Notes: a model not told the origin generated them from the letters alone. A DNA stretch of 64,000 nt from Lateolabrax maculatus (GCA_031216445.1 CM062209.1:22381501-22445500), one strand, 5' to 3'. Positions 9,540 through 19,481 are shown, counted from the stretch's first letter. Program-made: numbers and translations.

Positions 9540-10142
9540 GACCTATTTGGTGAGGGCTTGACTTTTGTAAACAACATCAATGATATTCCTGAGTTACAAC
9601 AAACGCCATCATGTTTATGGGCTCAGCATATATATGATGTTGGTCTAATCAAAGGAGTTGAACCAGTCATGATAACACCTAAATCCTCCTAAAGGCCATG
9701 CCAAACTCAATATCCATTGAAAAAAAAAAAAAGCAGCTGAAGGTATTAAACCTGTTTTTGATTCTCTCCTTGCAGATGGAGTGATCGTCCCATGCAAAAA
9801 CTCTCCTGTGCAAACACCAATCTTCCCTGTAAGAAGAAAATGATGTTAAGATAAGAGATGCTGGCCAACCAGAGGAATGAAGATTTATGCAGGATCTGCA
9901 AGGATCTCACACAGTCCTTTCTCAAGTTCCATCTCATAGCAAGTGGTTTTCTGTTGTCGACCTAGCTAATGAATTTTTGTAGCATCCCTGTTGATCCAGA
10001 CAGTCAGTTTTGGTTTGCATTTTCTTTTGAGGGCAGAATGTACACATTCACTCATTTATGTCAAGGTTTTTGCGAATCTCCCAGTCTTTAATGCAGCATT
10101 AAAGGAAAATCTGGAATCACTAGAACTACCAACAGGAAGTGC
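9540..10142 (+). pseudogene. pol: ERV pol: N-terminal reverse transcriptase (broken)
   Basis: Translations in changing plus frames give the start of a retroviral RT: GVIVPC / TPIFPVKK (about 9779-9840), a degraded QDL segment (about 9890), WFSVVDLANEFF with the first catalytic Asp (about 9950-9980), FWFAF (about 10010) and a QGF-x-ESP block (about 10060-10085). Several frame changes occur, including one at the A run 9721-9732. The style (VVDLANAFF-type motif, CESP) matches gamma/epsilon-like fish retroviruses rather than gypsy elements. The palm motif that should follow is missing because other DNA lies at 10143-10683. Confidence 0.75.
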
Positions 10143-10617
10143 ATCCTTGACTTCCCTCCTCAGAGGAAGGGGAGGGACTAGGAAGCAATTAAGTTCACCT
10201 GGAAGTTGGGGGAAGGAAATGCTGGTTCAGGTAGACAAAGCCAGCATGGAGGAGATAGGAGGAAGTGAGAGAAAGAGGAGAAACACAAGTATATTGGTTC
10301 TGTAGAGGAGTTAAAACCCTGAGAACGCTACCCCGGAGTGTGTGTCAATCCATCAGATGTCTTTTACGCAGTACTCGGAACATACAACCAGTCTGAAACT
10401 CAGCCAACTCTACAGCTAAGTGGTCTCGGCCTGTTGCTCTCCTGGCTTCTTCACCCCTCTCAGCTGCTGTCTGGTCTTTCCCCCCCATACAGCCAAACCT
10501 CCCCCTATTCCCTGGCCCCTTCTACCTCCACATATACCTATGCACCCATATAGACATAACATAATACTGATAATACTGGACTAAAAAGAACTGAACTGAA
10601 CTCCCCACTATAAACCC

Positions 10618-10648
<31 letters not shown>

Positions 10649-10683
10649 ACACACCTTTGTACACACCCTCACAAACTTCTTGA
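10143..10683. mobile_element. Unidentified ~540-bp segment interrupting the ERV reverse transcriptase
   Basis: Retroviral similarity stops after a GSA triplet near 10142 and resumes near 10684 at LICSPTQ. The intervening DNA is unrelated: purine-rich at first (10150-10300), then a pyrimidine-rich stretch (10430-10560), ending in a C(20)-(AC)n run and CTTTGTACACACC. It contains no protein motif. It is most simply a nested insertion, with loss of the adjacent RT active-site codons. I found no clear target duplication. Confidence 0.5.
10615..10654. repeat. (C)20 followed by (AC)10
   Basis: Uninterrupted C run 10615-10634 followed directly by AC repeats to about 10654, at the right end of the segment interrupting the RT. 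Confidence 0.9.
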
Positions 10684-11450
10684 ACTTGATTTGTTCTCCC
10701 ACACAAGACACCTGTAAACAGGACACAATTGCTCTGCTCAAACATCTAGCTGCAAATGGCCACAAAGCTAGCTTATCAAAACTGCAGTTCGTATCTGAAA
10801 AGGTAACATTTCTGGGTCATGTGATCACAGCAGAGGGCAAAAGCCATTCAGACCATTCATGAACCAGAAAATAAGAAATAGGTGATGAGCTTTTTGGAAA
10901 TGACTTCATACTGTAGACAGTGGATTCCAAACTATGCAGAAATCGAGGCACCATTAGCAGCAATTTCTCATGGAAAAGGCCTCATTGCAAAAGACAAAGT
11001 CAAATGGACACCTGAAGCAATAAATGCATTTGTTAAATTAAAGCTAGCTCTACAATCTCCTCCAACTTTAGGCCTACCAGACTGTACACAGACCTTTTAC
11101 ACAGACTGTTGACAAACAAGACGGTTACATGACATCAATACTGATGCAAGACCATGGGGGACGACGAAGACCGGTAGCCTATTTCTCTTCAAGACTCGAC
11201 TCTGTAGCTGCAGGACTCCCAACCTGTCTCAGAGCTGTAGCAGCTGCTGAGAAGGCTGTGATAGCATCACGGGACATTGTCGATTACGCTGTCTTGACTC
11301 TACTGGTACCACATGCTGTATCAATGATTTTAAATGAACAAAAGACCTCCCACCTTTCAACAGCTAGGTGGCTCAGATACAACACAATCCTTCTTGACAC
11401 GCCAAATATCAGTTAAAAGATGCACTGCTCTTAACTCTGCTACTCTTTTC
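10684..11450 (+). pseudogene. pol: ERV pol: C-terminal reverse transcriptase / connection (broken)
   Basis: The RT resumes just after the active-site loop. KVTFLGHVIT (about 10800) is the conserved FLG-x-x-I thumb block, SYCRQWIPNY (about 10907) the following conserved block, and a PVAYFSS motif (about 11172) marks the connection region, ending with HLSTARW (about 11348). Breaks include a stop at 10860 and another at 11110. The YVDD-type active site that should precede it is absent. The role in an intact virus is polymerisation and positioning of RNase H. Confidence 0.75.
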
Positions 11451-11539
11451 CCCCACAAGATGATGGAGAGCCACATGATTGTGTTGCAGTGATAACGGAA
11501 GCTCGTTCTCCCAGACCAGATTTACAAGACATATCACTG

Positions 11540-11935
11540 GCTAATGCAGATTTTGTTTGTGGACGGCTCAGCCTCAAGAGACCCAACAACTGGTAAAAAC
11601 CAAGCAGGTTTTGCAGTCACTACCTTGCATGACACAATTTTAGCTGAACCACTCCCATCAAAGTACTCTGCACAAGCAGCAGAATTATTGGCATTGACAG
11701 AAGCGTGTAAACATGCTACAGATAAAAAGTGTCAACATTTACACGGACAGCCGATATGCATGGGGCGTGGTGCATGATTTTGTCTTTGGGCTAACAGAAA
11801 AGTTTGACATCCATGGGCAGACCTATTGCTCACCATACTTTGGTTGCTGGTCTCCTTGATGCTGTATTGTTACCAAAACAAATTGCTATCTCTAAATGTG
11901 AAGCACACACTAAAAACACTGATTGTTTTTTTTTT
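11540..11935 (+). pseudogene. pol: ERV pol: RNase H domain (broken)
   Basis: LFVDGSAS (about 11552) carries the first catalytic Asp of RNase H1-type domains, and SAQAAELLAL (about 11671) carries the catalytic Glu in a typical helix. Further conserved pieces (a YTDSRYA-like block around 11745 and a HTKNTD-like block around 11905) lie in other frames. A frameshift occurs near 11745 and another before 11800. The domain would remove the RNA strand after reverse transcription. Confidence 0.75.
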
Positions 11936-12365
11936 TTTGCTAGAGCTGATACTACCGCAAAAGCTGCAGCAAAACAAATACTAACAGCTCAGTGTGTTTC
12001 TGTGCCTGATTCACCTGTAACACCTACCACTGATTTACAAGAATTGCAGACAAGGGCCACTCAGGAGGAAAAGGCCACTTGGAAAAAAGCAGGCTGTTCA
12101 CTGTTTGACAAAATTTGGCACGGTCCAGATGGCAAACCCTGTTTAGAAAAAATATGTAATAGTTTCCTCAATATGCTAAATTGACAAATGGTAGAGACCA
12201 TGTGTCAAAGGGAGTAATAATGACAGAAATACAGAGGCATTGATTCACAAAAAGGATTCTATAATTTTTTTTGTCAGAGCTGTGTGATCTGTGGTACTAA
12301 CAACATAGGCAGAGGAATACAGACTCCACAAAGCGCTCATCCACCTCCTAACAAACCCATTCACT
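11936..12365 (+). pseudogene. pol: ERV pol: RNase H/integrase junction, truncated
   Basis: Continues as ADTTAKAAAK and the linker TRATQEEKATW (about 12048), which in fish retroviruses leads into integrase. A C-V-I-C pair (about 12275) fits the second half of the HHCC zinc-binding N-terminal domain. The catalytic core (D, D35E) is not present, because retroviral similarity stops before the Tc1/mariner element. The junction is somewhere in 12365-12538. Confidence 0.55.
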
Positions 12366-12538
12366 TATCACCAAGTGAACATAACATCAGTAAGTGAACC
12401 AACATTTTCCCCCGCCTTGTGTTTGCGAGGGAGAGAGGGGTGTGGATTCTCACTAAGACCACACGTTTCTCAAACTCACGAAGAGGCAGCACACTAAATA
12501 TGGGGGTGGATTGAGGTCACACTGAAAACTACTGAAGG

Positions 12539-13908
12539 ATGTTCCACATTATTAAGCAGACCAACATTTTCAAGCAATATGGGAAAGAAAAAGGATCTCT
12601 CTGCTGCTGAAAAGCATGAAATAGTTGAATGCCTTGGACAAGGTATATCTAAGGTAAAAAACCTTAGATATTTCACGAAAACTTAAGCGTGATCATCGTA
12701 CTGTTAAGAGATTTGTGGCTGATTCAGAACACACGGGTGTGTGCAGATAAAAGGCACAATGAGGAAGGGCAGAAGAGCAGCTGCTAAAATGCCATTACAA
12801 AGCAGCAAACAGGTATTTGAAGCTGCTGGTGTCTCTGGAGTCCCGTGAACATCAAGGTGTAGGATCCTCCAGAGGCTTGCAGTTATGCATAAACCTTCTA
12901 TTCGGCCACCCCTAAACAATGCTCACAAGCAGAAACGGCTGCAGTGGGCCCACAAATACATGAAGACTCATTTTGAAACAGTCTTGTTCACTGATGAGTG
13001 CCGTGCAACCCTGGATGGTCCAGATGGATGGAGTAGTGGATGGTTGGTGGATTGCCACCATGTCCCAACAAGGCTGCGACGTCAGCAAGGAGGTGGTGGA
13101 GTCATGGTTTGGGCCGAAATCATGGGGAGAGAGCTGGTCGGCCCCTTTAGGGTCCCTGAAGGTGTGAAAATGACCTCTGAAAAGTATGTGGAGTTTCTGA
13201 CTGACCACTTTCTTCCATGGTACAAAAAGAAGAACCGTGCTTTCAGTAACAAAATCATCTTCATGCATGACAATGCACCATCTCATGCTGCAAGGAATAC
13301 CTCTGCATCATTGGCTGCTACGGGCATAAAAAGGAGAGAAACTCATGGTGTGGCCCCCATCCTCCCCTGACCTCAACCCTATTGAGAACCTTTGGAGCAT
13401 CCTCAAGCAAAATATCTATGAGGGTGGGAGGCAGTTCACATCCAAACAGCAGCTCTGGGAGGCTATTCTGACATCCTGCAAAGAAATTCAAGCAGAAACT
13501 CCAAAAATTCACGAGTTCAATGGACGCAAGAATTGTGAAGCTTCTGTCAAATACGGGGTCCTATGTTAAAATGTAATTTGACCTGTTAAGATGTTTTTGA
13601 TTGAAATAGCTTTTGATTTCAGTAAATATGACCTCCTAATGCTGCAGATTCAACAAATGACCATTTTCAGTTCTTTACAATCTATAAAGATGTTTTGAAA
13701 CTCTTGTGCGTAATAATTTGGAACAGTGCATTTTAAGTTTTTTATTTTTGAAAAAAATACTGTTATCATTGGGAGGTTTGTTCAATAACATTCAATTTAT
13801 ACTCTAACAGTTAATGACTTAAATTATGCTGACTGTCATTTGCATCGACTATTTAGAACAATCATATAAAAATATAATTTGCATAATAATTTGGAATGCG
13901 GTGTACAT
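12539..13908 (+). mobile_element. Tc1/mariner-type DNA transposon, DD37E spacing, inactive
   Basis: An approximately 1.4-kb element carrying one transposase pseudogene. The left end region (GTTCCACATTATTAAGCA near 12541) is an imperfect reverse complement of TGCATAATAATTTGGAAT near 13880, and a second internal copy TGCGTAATAATTTGGAAC lies near 13706. These look like terminal and subterminal inverted repeats. The true left terminus may be slightly upstream. It sits between retroviral pol and env pieces, so it inserted into the ERV or into a deleted form of it. Confidence 0.8.
12579..13569 (+). pseudogene. Tc1/mariner-type transposase (frameshifted)
   Basis: Starts at ATG 12579 (MGKKKDLSAAEK). 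The N-terminal helix-turn-helix region is broken by an inserted inverted repeat (12646-12670) and a frameshift near 12680. The catalytic domain is well preserved from 12885: LFTDEC with the first Asp (about 12990), FMHDNAPSH with the second Asp (13269-13271), then SPDLNPIENLW with the catalytic Glu (13384-13386). The distance from the second Asp to the Glu is 37 residues once the single extra A near 13330 is discounted, so the triad is DD37E, not the DD34E of classical Tc1. The enzyme would cut and paste at TA sites; here it is dead. Confidence 0.85.
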
Positions 13909-13909
13909 C

Positions 13910-14406
13910 CCCGCAGTGGCAACTGGTTTCACTGCTCTTTCCCCTAGCATCCAGGGTCTCAGAAATGTGGCCCTGCAGGACAGGTTTGCTCTGGACATGA
14001 TTCTCACCAGCCAGTGAGGTGTTTGCTATATCACTGGGCGTGATTGTTGCACCTTCATTCCAGACATTTCAGACAACATGACTTATGTTGTTTCCCACGT
14101 GAAGGAATTGTTCCAAGAAGAGAAAAGCAAGGCCTCCCAGAATCCTACTGGATGGAGTGGCTGACTATAGGCGGATGGAAAATTACACTGATAAAACTTC
14201 TTGTACCTCTGCTGACTATCATTGTAATTTTTGGCACATTGACATGTTGTGTAATCCCTTGTGTTAAGGCTTTGGTCTCCTCTTTGGTCAAGTCCTCCAT
14301 TGGGCAATATGTGCAGGTGCCACAGAAAGACATCCCTGATTCATTGCTGCCTCCAGAGTGGACACCACCATACCACATTGATGATTATTCTAATCAATCT
14401 GTTTGA
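13910..14406 (+). pseudogene. env: ERV env: transmembrane subunit, C-terminal part (broken)
   Basis: The plus strand encodes the end of a retroviral TM subunit. A heptad-like helix region lies at about 13925-14012, interrupted by TGA at 14015-14017. A CX6CC cysteine motif (14024-14050) in the same frame is the hallmark of gamma-type TM proteins. After a frameshift near 14150, a membrane span follows (about 14196-14260, rich in L/I/V/T with a CC pair at its cytoplasmic end), then a cytoplasmic tail ending at the stop 14404-14406. The surface subunit and fusion peptide are not visible. No functional glycoprotein can be made. Confidence 0.75.
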
Positions 14407-14548
14407 AATTGGTATTTTCTCCTAGAATATTGATATAAGAATTGGCTAAGATGCCTGTTTGTAATGACAAAAAAAACATAACTATACACATTCTACATAA
14501 CAATTAATGACTTGATTGTTAAAAATGTTTTGTGAGCATACAATGCTC

Positions 14549-14559
14549 AAAGGGAGAAA
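14549..14559 (+). promoter_or_regulatory. Polypurine tract of the ERV
   Basis: AAAGGGAGAAA immediately before the LTR start TGTAATG; this is the plus-strand primer site position. Confidence 0.75.
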
Positions 14560-14989
14560 TGTAATGCAAATTTCTTACATCAAGTCACAACCAGGTCATG
14601 TGTCCATTCAGGTTACATTTCTCTTACCTTAATTAGACACATGACCGCTCGTGTGTGTCAGGATGTACTCGTAACTGTACTGTACTGTAATGAATAGTCT
14701 CTGTATTCATTGATCACTGTCCTGACCACTGATGATATAATCACATGTCACACATCAGCTGTCAATTGATATACATGTCACATTGTAAGTACTGCAGAGT
14801 GAGAAGATAATGGACCCCATTGTCTTCTCCCCCATGACTTTGTCCTGTTGAAGCATATAAAAGACAGACACACCTGGTGCTCTGGACTCATTTGCCCACC
14901 TCATGTATTTGACTGTGCTGCAAGTCCCTCTGCAGAGGCTAAATTAAACTTGTGGAAAGACAAGCGTTGACTTTGTGCTTTATTGGACA
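14560..14989 (+). mobile_element. 3' LTR of the ERV (about 430 bp)
   Basis: Begins TGTAATGC directly after the polypurine tract and ends at a GGACA near 14989. It contains a TATA box (TATAAAA, 14856-14862) and an ATTAAA polyadenylation signal (14943-14948), giving a U3-R-U5 order. No second copy of this LTR exists in the window, consistent with loss of the 5' end. Confidence 0.7.
14856..14862 (+). promoter_or_regulatory. TATA box in the ERV LTR
   Basis: TATAAAA, about 85 bp upstream of an ATTAAA signal; position typical of the U3/R boundary. Confidence 0.55.
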
Positions 14990-15239
14990 AACATTGCCAC
15001 CACAGGGCAGAGGAGCAGGCTGAGGTGCTGGCTGGCAGACTAGTGTGTCCAGAAAGACTTTTATCCAGTCTGGCAGGAGGTCCCTCAGCCACGGCTTCTC
15101 CGAAACCTCCCCGTTCGCCAACCTCTGGTCAGCCCGCTTGTGCTCTACGGTAGGAGCCCACTTCCACTCCCCGTAGTAGCACACCAGGGTATATACCAAA
15201 ATCATAAAGTTCATCATTGAGTAGGTCCGCTGGATCCAT
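14990..15239 (-). pseudogene. gag: gag start of the outer LTR retrotransposon
   Basis: On the minus strand, 18 bp inside the LTR end at 15257, an ATG at 15239-15237 opens MDPADLLNDE, resembling the MDPA-type starts of fish LTR-retrotransposon gag proteins. The frame ends after about 36 codons, but a second minus frame (15265 to 14939) stays open, suggesting a frameshift. Coding similarity is cut at the ERV LTR boundary (14989/14990), consistent with the ERV having inserted into gag. Confidence 0.45.
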
Positions 15240-15256
15240 GATGGGTTGGGTCCTAC

Positions 15257-15692
15257 TGTCAGCATTTAATCGCGGACAGGACCCAGATGCGGACCAACTC
15301 TCAGAAGGCAAAAGGTTTTATTTTCAGCAAGGAAAAACTAACAAAAAAACTCTTCCCACTCTTTGGGCCAGGAACACAGGAGCAGGGTGTAGAGACAACT
15401 CAAGAAAAACTAGAGACACAACAGGCTGCTGAGACTCAAAGACAACTAACGACATCTAAGACAAGGACCCAACAGAGGACAAAGGGAACTAAGGAACATA
15501 TATGCACACGGACTAATGGGAAACAAGACACAGCTGGGGTGGGCAGGCAGGTAGCAGGAGAAGGAGTGAGACACAAGGGTAGTGCAAACCAGGGCTAGAC
15601 AAGACACAGGTGTGCGAGAAAAACAAGGGAGCACAGGGAGACAAGAGGAAAAACAAAAACAAAAACATAGCCATCACGGCTGGGCCGTGACA
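15257..15692 (-). mobile_element. 5' LTR of the outer LTR retrotransposon (436 bp)
   Basis: On the plus strand it starts TGTCAGC at 15257 and ends CCGTGACA at 15692, so on its own (minus) strand it begins TGTCACGG and ends GCTGACA, with the TG...CA ends of an LTR. An AATAAAA polyadenylation signal lies on the minus strand near 15322. It is the long version of the repeat at 9073-9304, and it is followed on the minus strand by a short leader and a gag-like ATG, as a 5' LTR should be. Confidence 0.7.
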
Positions 15693-16672
15693 ACGGGGGC
15701 CCGGTGTTGCTACAGAACCTGACTAGCCACGTTAGACAGTATCTTACTGGCTCCCATCGTCAGGAGTATCGCCCTGTCATAACCCACAGAGTGGATTTCT
15801 TCCATTCCGTTGCAGCTCTAGAGAAAGAAAGAACTTTAATTAATTAATGCTGCATTGATGAAATGATGATCCATCCTAGCCAGACAAATGCTTTACCTAC
15901 AGTATATGTGAGCAAATAGGAATTAAGCATGTAAAATAGGCAACATAATTCTCCATCTACTGAATGACAAAATTGATGAGAAAATGTATAGGTGGATACA
16001 CTAGTATACACATAGAACAGGGAGTGAGCAATTTCTTAAGAACATTATGATGTAAAAAAACTGGAGCCTGTAATACCCACCTAATATCACAAGATGGCAG
16101 CAGGAGTATTAAGAATAAATGCACGCCTGGTCTGCAAACCTCTCTCCTCTCAGTCGATGACATAATCCCTCTGCCAATGAAAAGGAGGGAATTCTGTTTG
16201 AAATCAAAGAAGATGGAGAAGATAGTCACAGCGATCTTTCTCCTTGAGCTCCTGAGGCAGAGAGAGGTGGCCCACTTGTCATTTCTGATAGAAAATGTTT
16301 CACTTTGTCGATAACAATGACTATGATCATAATAGGTTCATTTAATTTAACTTAATTCCACATTTCACTCTTTGGCTTCTATATTTTATTAACAATCCTC
16401 CATTCATCTTGTGAAAGCTTGGGGATAATTCAATAAAAGCTCTTTCCCCCATCCTCCCTTCCTTTGCTTCTTGCTCAAGGGTGTGTGTGAATAATGCCCT
16501 TGCTTTGCACCAACTATTAATTATTCAGCTGGCTAAATTAATTAATGCACATTGTGAATATAAAAAAAAAAATCACCTACAAATAAACAATCACTCTCCA
16601 CAGCACCCACCTCCCACACTGGGGTGTGTGGGTGTGCAGTAGTAGTAATGGTGAGGATGGCAGGAAGCCAGC

Positions 16673-16674
<2 letters not shown>

Positions 16675-16730
<56 letters not shown>
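16675..16730. repeat. (GT)28 microsatellite
   Basis: Uninterrupted GT units over 56 bp. Confidence 0.97.
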
Positions 16731-16731
<1 letters not shown>

Positions 16732-16882
16732 GTCTGGGTCGCTGTAAAGTTGTTCTGTACACTATCTATTCACTGTAATGGAGTGGTAATTGTTGGAAGC
16801 GTAGTGAAGCAATTCTTTAACCCCATCTTGGATGGGGGGGCAATGTTTGTCATTGCTCTCACCGTGTTGTTCAACTCCACAC

Positions 16883-16912
16883 GTGTGTGTGTGTGTGTGT
16901 GTGTGCGCGCGC
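16883..16912. repeat. (GT)n(GC)n microsatellite
   Basis: GT run passing into GCGCGC; alternating purine-pyrimidine over about 30 bp, a Z-DNA-prone composition. Confidence 0.9.
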
Positions 16913-17613
16913 ACGCCACGTAAGCTTGACACATCAGAAGTTGAGGCTGGTCACCATGGAAACCCCCTGCCCAGGAACAATTTCCCATTCGGCAGACGGC
17001 TGCCTGGCTGGGGTGGTCCTCAGTGAGGATGCTGATAGGGGGAATAAAATAAGAGTATCCAGGGTGAAGCATCAGTCACTTACCCAACAGGGTGGAAACA
17101 GTGTGAAAGCACCACACGGCTGTCCACTGTACACTAAAGATAAGAGAAATGTTCACAGTACAGGCAGGTCTGCACTTAACAGCCTGCTGCTATGGACCTT
17201 ATCTTAAAGGTTTGCCAGGCGGCTTCGATCACATAAGATGCAGTTAGATCGGCTCCGTGTTTATTGCGACACTAATTAGAGCTACACTGGTTGTCGATAG
17301 GACTTGAGCTGAATTGATTTTTTTTAATGTAGCATGTTGATCAAATTCCACACAGGCAGGCACAAACGTTTCACTCTTACTGTACCACAATACTTCATGA
17401 TAGTAATGCTAGGGCCGACAAATAGGAAAAGTTCTATACTGTTATTACTACTTTACAATAACAATCAGGCAATTTAGGAGCGATAATGACTTTCATTTAT
17501 CTCAAAGATCTTTCTTGAATTACGATATCTTGTGAAACAGTTAAAACTGATTCAGAGGCAAGGTGAGTTATCTTACCTCAGTGTTTTACTACATTATAAA
17601 TCACTTAGAACTT

Positions 17614-17770
17614 GAGCGGCTGTGGCTCAGAAGGTAGAGTGGGTCGCCCATTAATCACAGGGCAAGACACTGAACCCCTAATGGTCAGCAGCTCACTGCC
17701 ATCAGTGTGTGAGTGAATGGCTGAATGAGAGCCAAATTGTAAGATAACAGTGCTATATAAATGCAGCCAA
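17614..17770 (+). mobile_element. tRNA-derived SINE, B-box region deleted
   Basis: Begins GCGGCTGTGGCTCAGAAGG, including an A-box-like TGGCTCAGAAGG (17623-17634). The body motif GGGCAAGACACTGAACCCC and the tail GCTATATAAATGCAGCC are shared with the SINE at 57263-57510. The segment that should hold the B box between the head and the body is missing, so it could not be transcribed by Pol III. Confidence 0.75.
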
Positions 17771-18887
17771 CTGGAGTTGCACTGCTGCTCAGTGACACTG
17801 TACTGTACGCTGCATAGAGGGATCTGAGATCAGACACAAGGGCCAAGTGATTAGATATGCCTTAATCACTGACAAATCAAATGCAACATCACCAAGCATG
17901 CCTCTAACACTCCGGGGAGCTTATGGATAGGATGCTGCCTCCTTTCTAATGAAGAAAGCTCCCTCACTTCCCTTATGGCTACTACATCACACTGTCAGAG
18001 GACACTCGCTTCCTAATTCTGCACCCTGATTAATGGCTGTAAAGGTGACGGGCGTTGAAATGTCGTGGCATTCCTTGCCATTGTGTGGAAGCCAGTATAG
18101 CCTATTAAAAACTCATTTCTGAAATGTGACATTTGTGGGGAAGTGGGGGGGGGGGACTCACTGAAGGGGTGAGATATGTTTCACTGTTATTAACACGGTC
18201 AACGCGGGCCAATTATTTGCTCTGTCTTCATTTGGATAGAGGCACTGAAGAAAAGTGAGAGAAAAAAAAGGCAGGAGGAGATTATGGGCTGGCTGGAACC
18301 AAATAAAGCCACAGAGAGCAGATTATTATTGCTCTTGTATTATCTTTCAGAGTGCTGCTACTCATTCATTTTGATTGCATTTCTTTTTTACATGAAGGAA
18401 AAGACATGACTGAAATAATTCAAATGAACATAATGCTACCATCTTTATTAACCAAATCTACTTCATGAATTATCACAAACGCACTCAAATTCCATGAAAT
18501 GCAATCAAAACTATAGCAGAAATAAAGTCATCGACTGTCCACACTGTCCATTAAATAGACAGAAAACATAAATGTGGTGCTTGAATACCACTACATGACT
18601 ATCTACTCTTAACATGTATCCTTTTTGGCATTTTTTACTAATTATGGAGCAAAGAGAATGGTGTGTGTTTGAAATTGCAAAGCTGCTCAAGATAAATTCT
18701 CCACAAAGGGAGAAGGTTGGGTGGGCAAAGTTTCAGATTTTGACACAGAAGACTGCTGTTTGTCTCCCATGTTATCCCAACAGTCAATGTTGGTTAAAAT
18801 AAACTATGTCCACAATCTTTTACTAACCATGAAGACAAAAGGCGCCCTTGATGTGAAAACTCCAGCAACACTTGTGATATAAGGAAG
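17771..18887. other. Non-coding interval
   Basis: No gene or recognised repeat; a G run at about 18145-18154. Confidence 0.5.
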
Positions 18888-18934
18888 GGAAGGGAATGGA
18901 ACAAGGCCAACTCAGCCTTGTTCCATTCCCTTCC
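18888..18934. repeat. Perfect hairpin, 20-bp arms, 7-nt loop
   Basis: Arm 18888-18907 (GGAAGGGAATGGAACAAGGC) is exactly complementary to 18915-18934, with the loop CAACTCA. No A-tail or target duplication is obvious. Confidence 0.95.
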
Positions 18935-19130
18935 ACCAACAAACAACTAAAGAGAAGAATAAGACGGCGATGCTGCACTGCCATTAACTTGTTTGAACTC
19001 CCTCGTGGCAGGGTTGCACAGCTATGGAAAGGTCATCATTGGGCATGCTACAATGCTATACGATAAACAAGGTTCTTCTTCCTGTGGGCGTATTCCGGTC
19101 TGATCACCAGCTTATGTGATTGGCCACGCG

Positions 19131-19138
19131 TGACGTCA
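19131..19138. promoter_or_regulatory. CRE-like palindrome TGACGTCA
   Basis: Full 8-bp CRE consensus, 8 bp after an inverted CCAAT box. It could be a promoter fragment, host or transposon-borne; no TATA box or gene is evident nearby. Confidence 0.25.
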
Positions 19139-19457
19139 GGTTGCGTTTCTCAAAAAGTTGATTCCTTTTCAGCTGTGGTGGTTTGTTTTTGTGTGTTAGT
19201 CGGTGTGTAGTTGACCCCCTGTGCTTTGTGCCTGATGAAATCAGGTTACTGTGGACAATAAACCCTTTCAGCTGCCAAGCATTACGCTGGCTACTTCCCT
19301 CCTGCCCCCTTCATGCTAGAATACACTACATGCAATATGGAAATACTGTGCCTCTCACTTGCATGCTATGTGTATTAGGCACATGGTGTCACAGAATTCG
19401 ACCAAATGCTCAGATTGCTCTGGGCATGACTCCAGCGGCAGACCATGTTGACCATCT

Positions 19458-19481
19458 CACACACACACACACACACACACA
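19458..19481. repeat. (CA)12 microsatellite
   Basis: Uninterrupted CA run. Confidence 0.95.

Larger units (their letters stand above)
9535..14989 (+). mobile_element. Endogenous retrovirus remnant (gamma/epsilon-like), 5' truncated
   Basis: Plus-strand pieces in provirus order: RT start (about 9540), RT end, RNase H, integrase N-terminus, then the TM part of env, a polypurine tract and a 3' LTR. The 5' LTR, gag, protease, most of integrase and the surface envelope subunit are absent. A DD37E Tc1/mariner element fills 12539-13908, and a separate unidentified segment (10143-10683) interrupts the RT. Every coding part has stops or frameshifts, so it is an old inactive copy. Confidence 0.8.
15693..17613. 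other. Non-coding interval with GT microsatellites
   Basis: No supported gene. It contains the GT runs listed separately. Remaining sequence is AT-rich and stop-filled. Confidence 0.55.

Noticed and set aside
15287..15598. Plus-strand 103-codon frame similar to the one at 9 kb
   Set aside because: Same reason: it reads through the LTR on the opposite strand.
16624..16923. Val-Cys repetitive frames
   Set aside because: Translation of GT microsatellites.
17614..17770. Intact tRNA gene
   Set aside because: Only the A-box half is tRNA-like and the B-box region is missing; shared tail with 57263-57510 shows it is a SINE.
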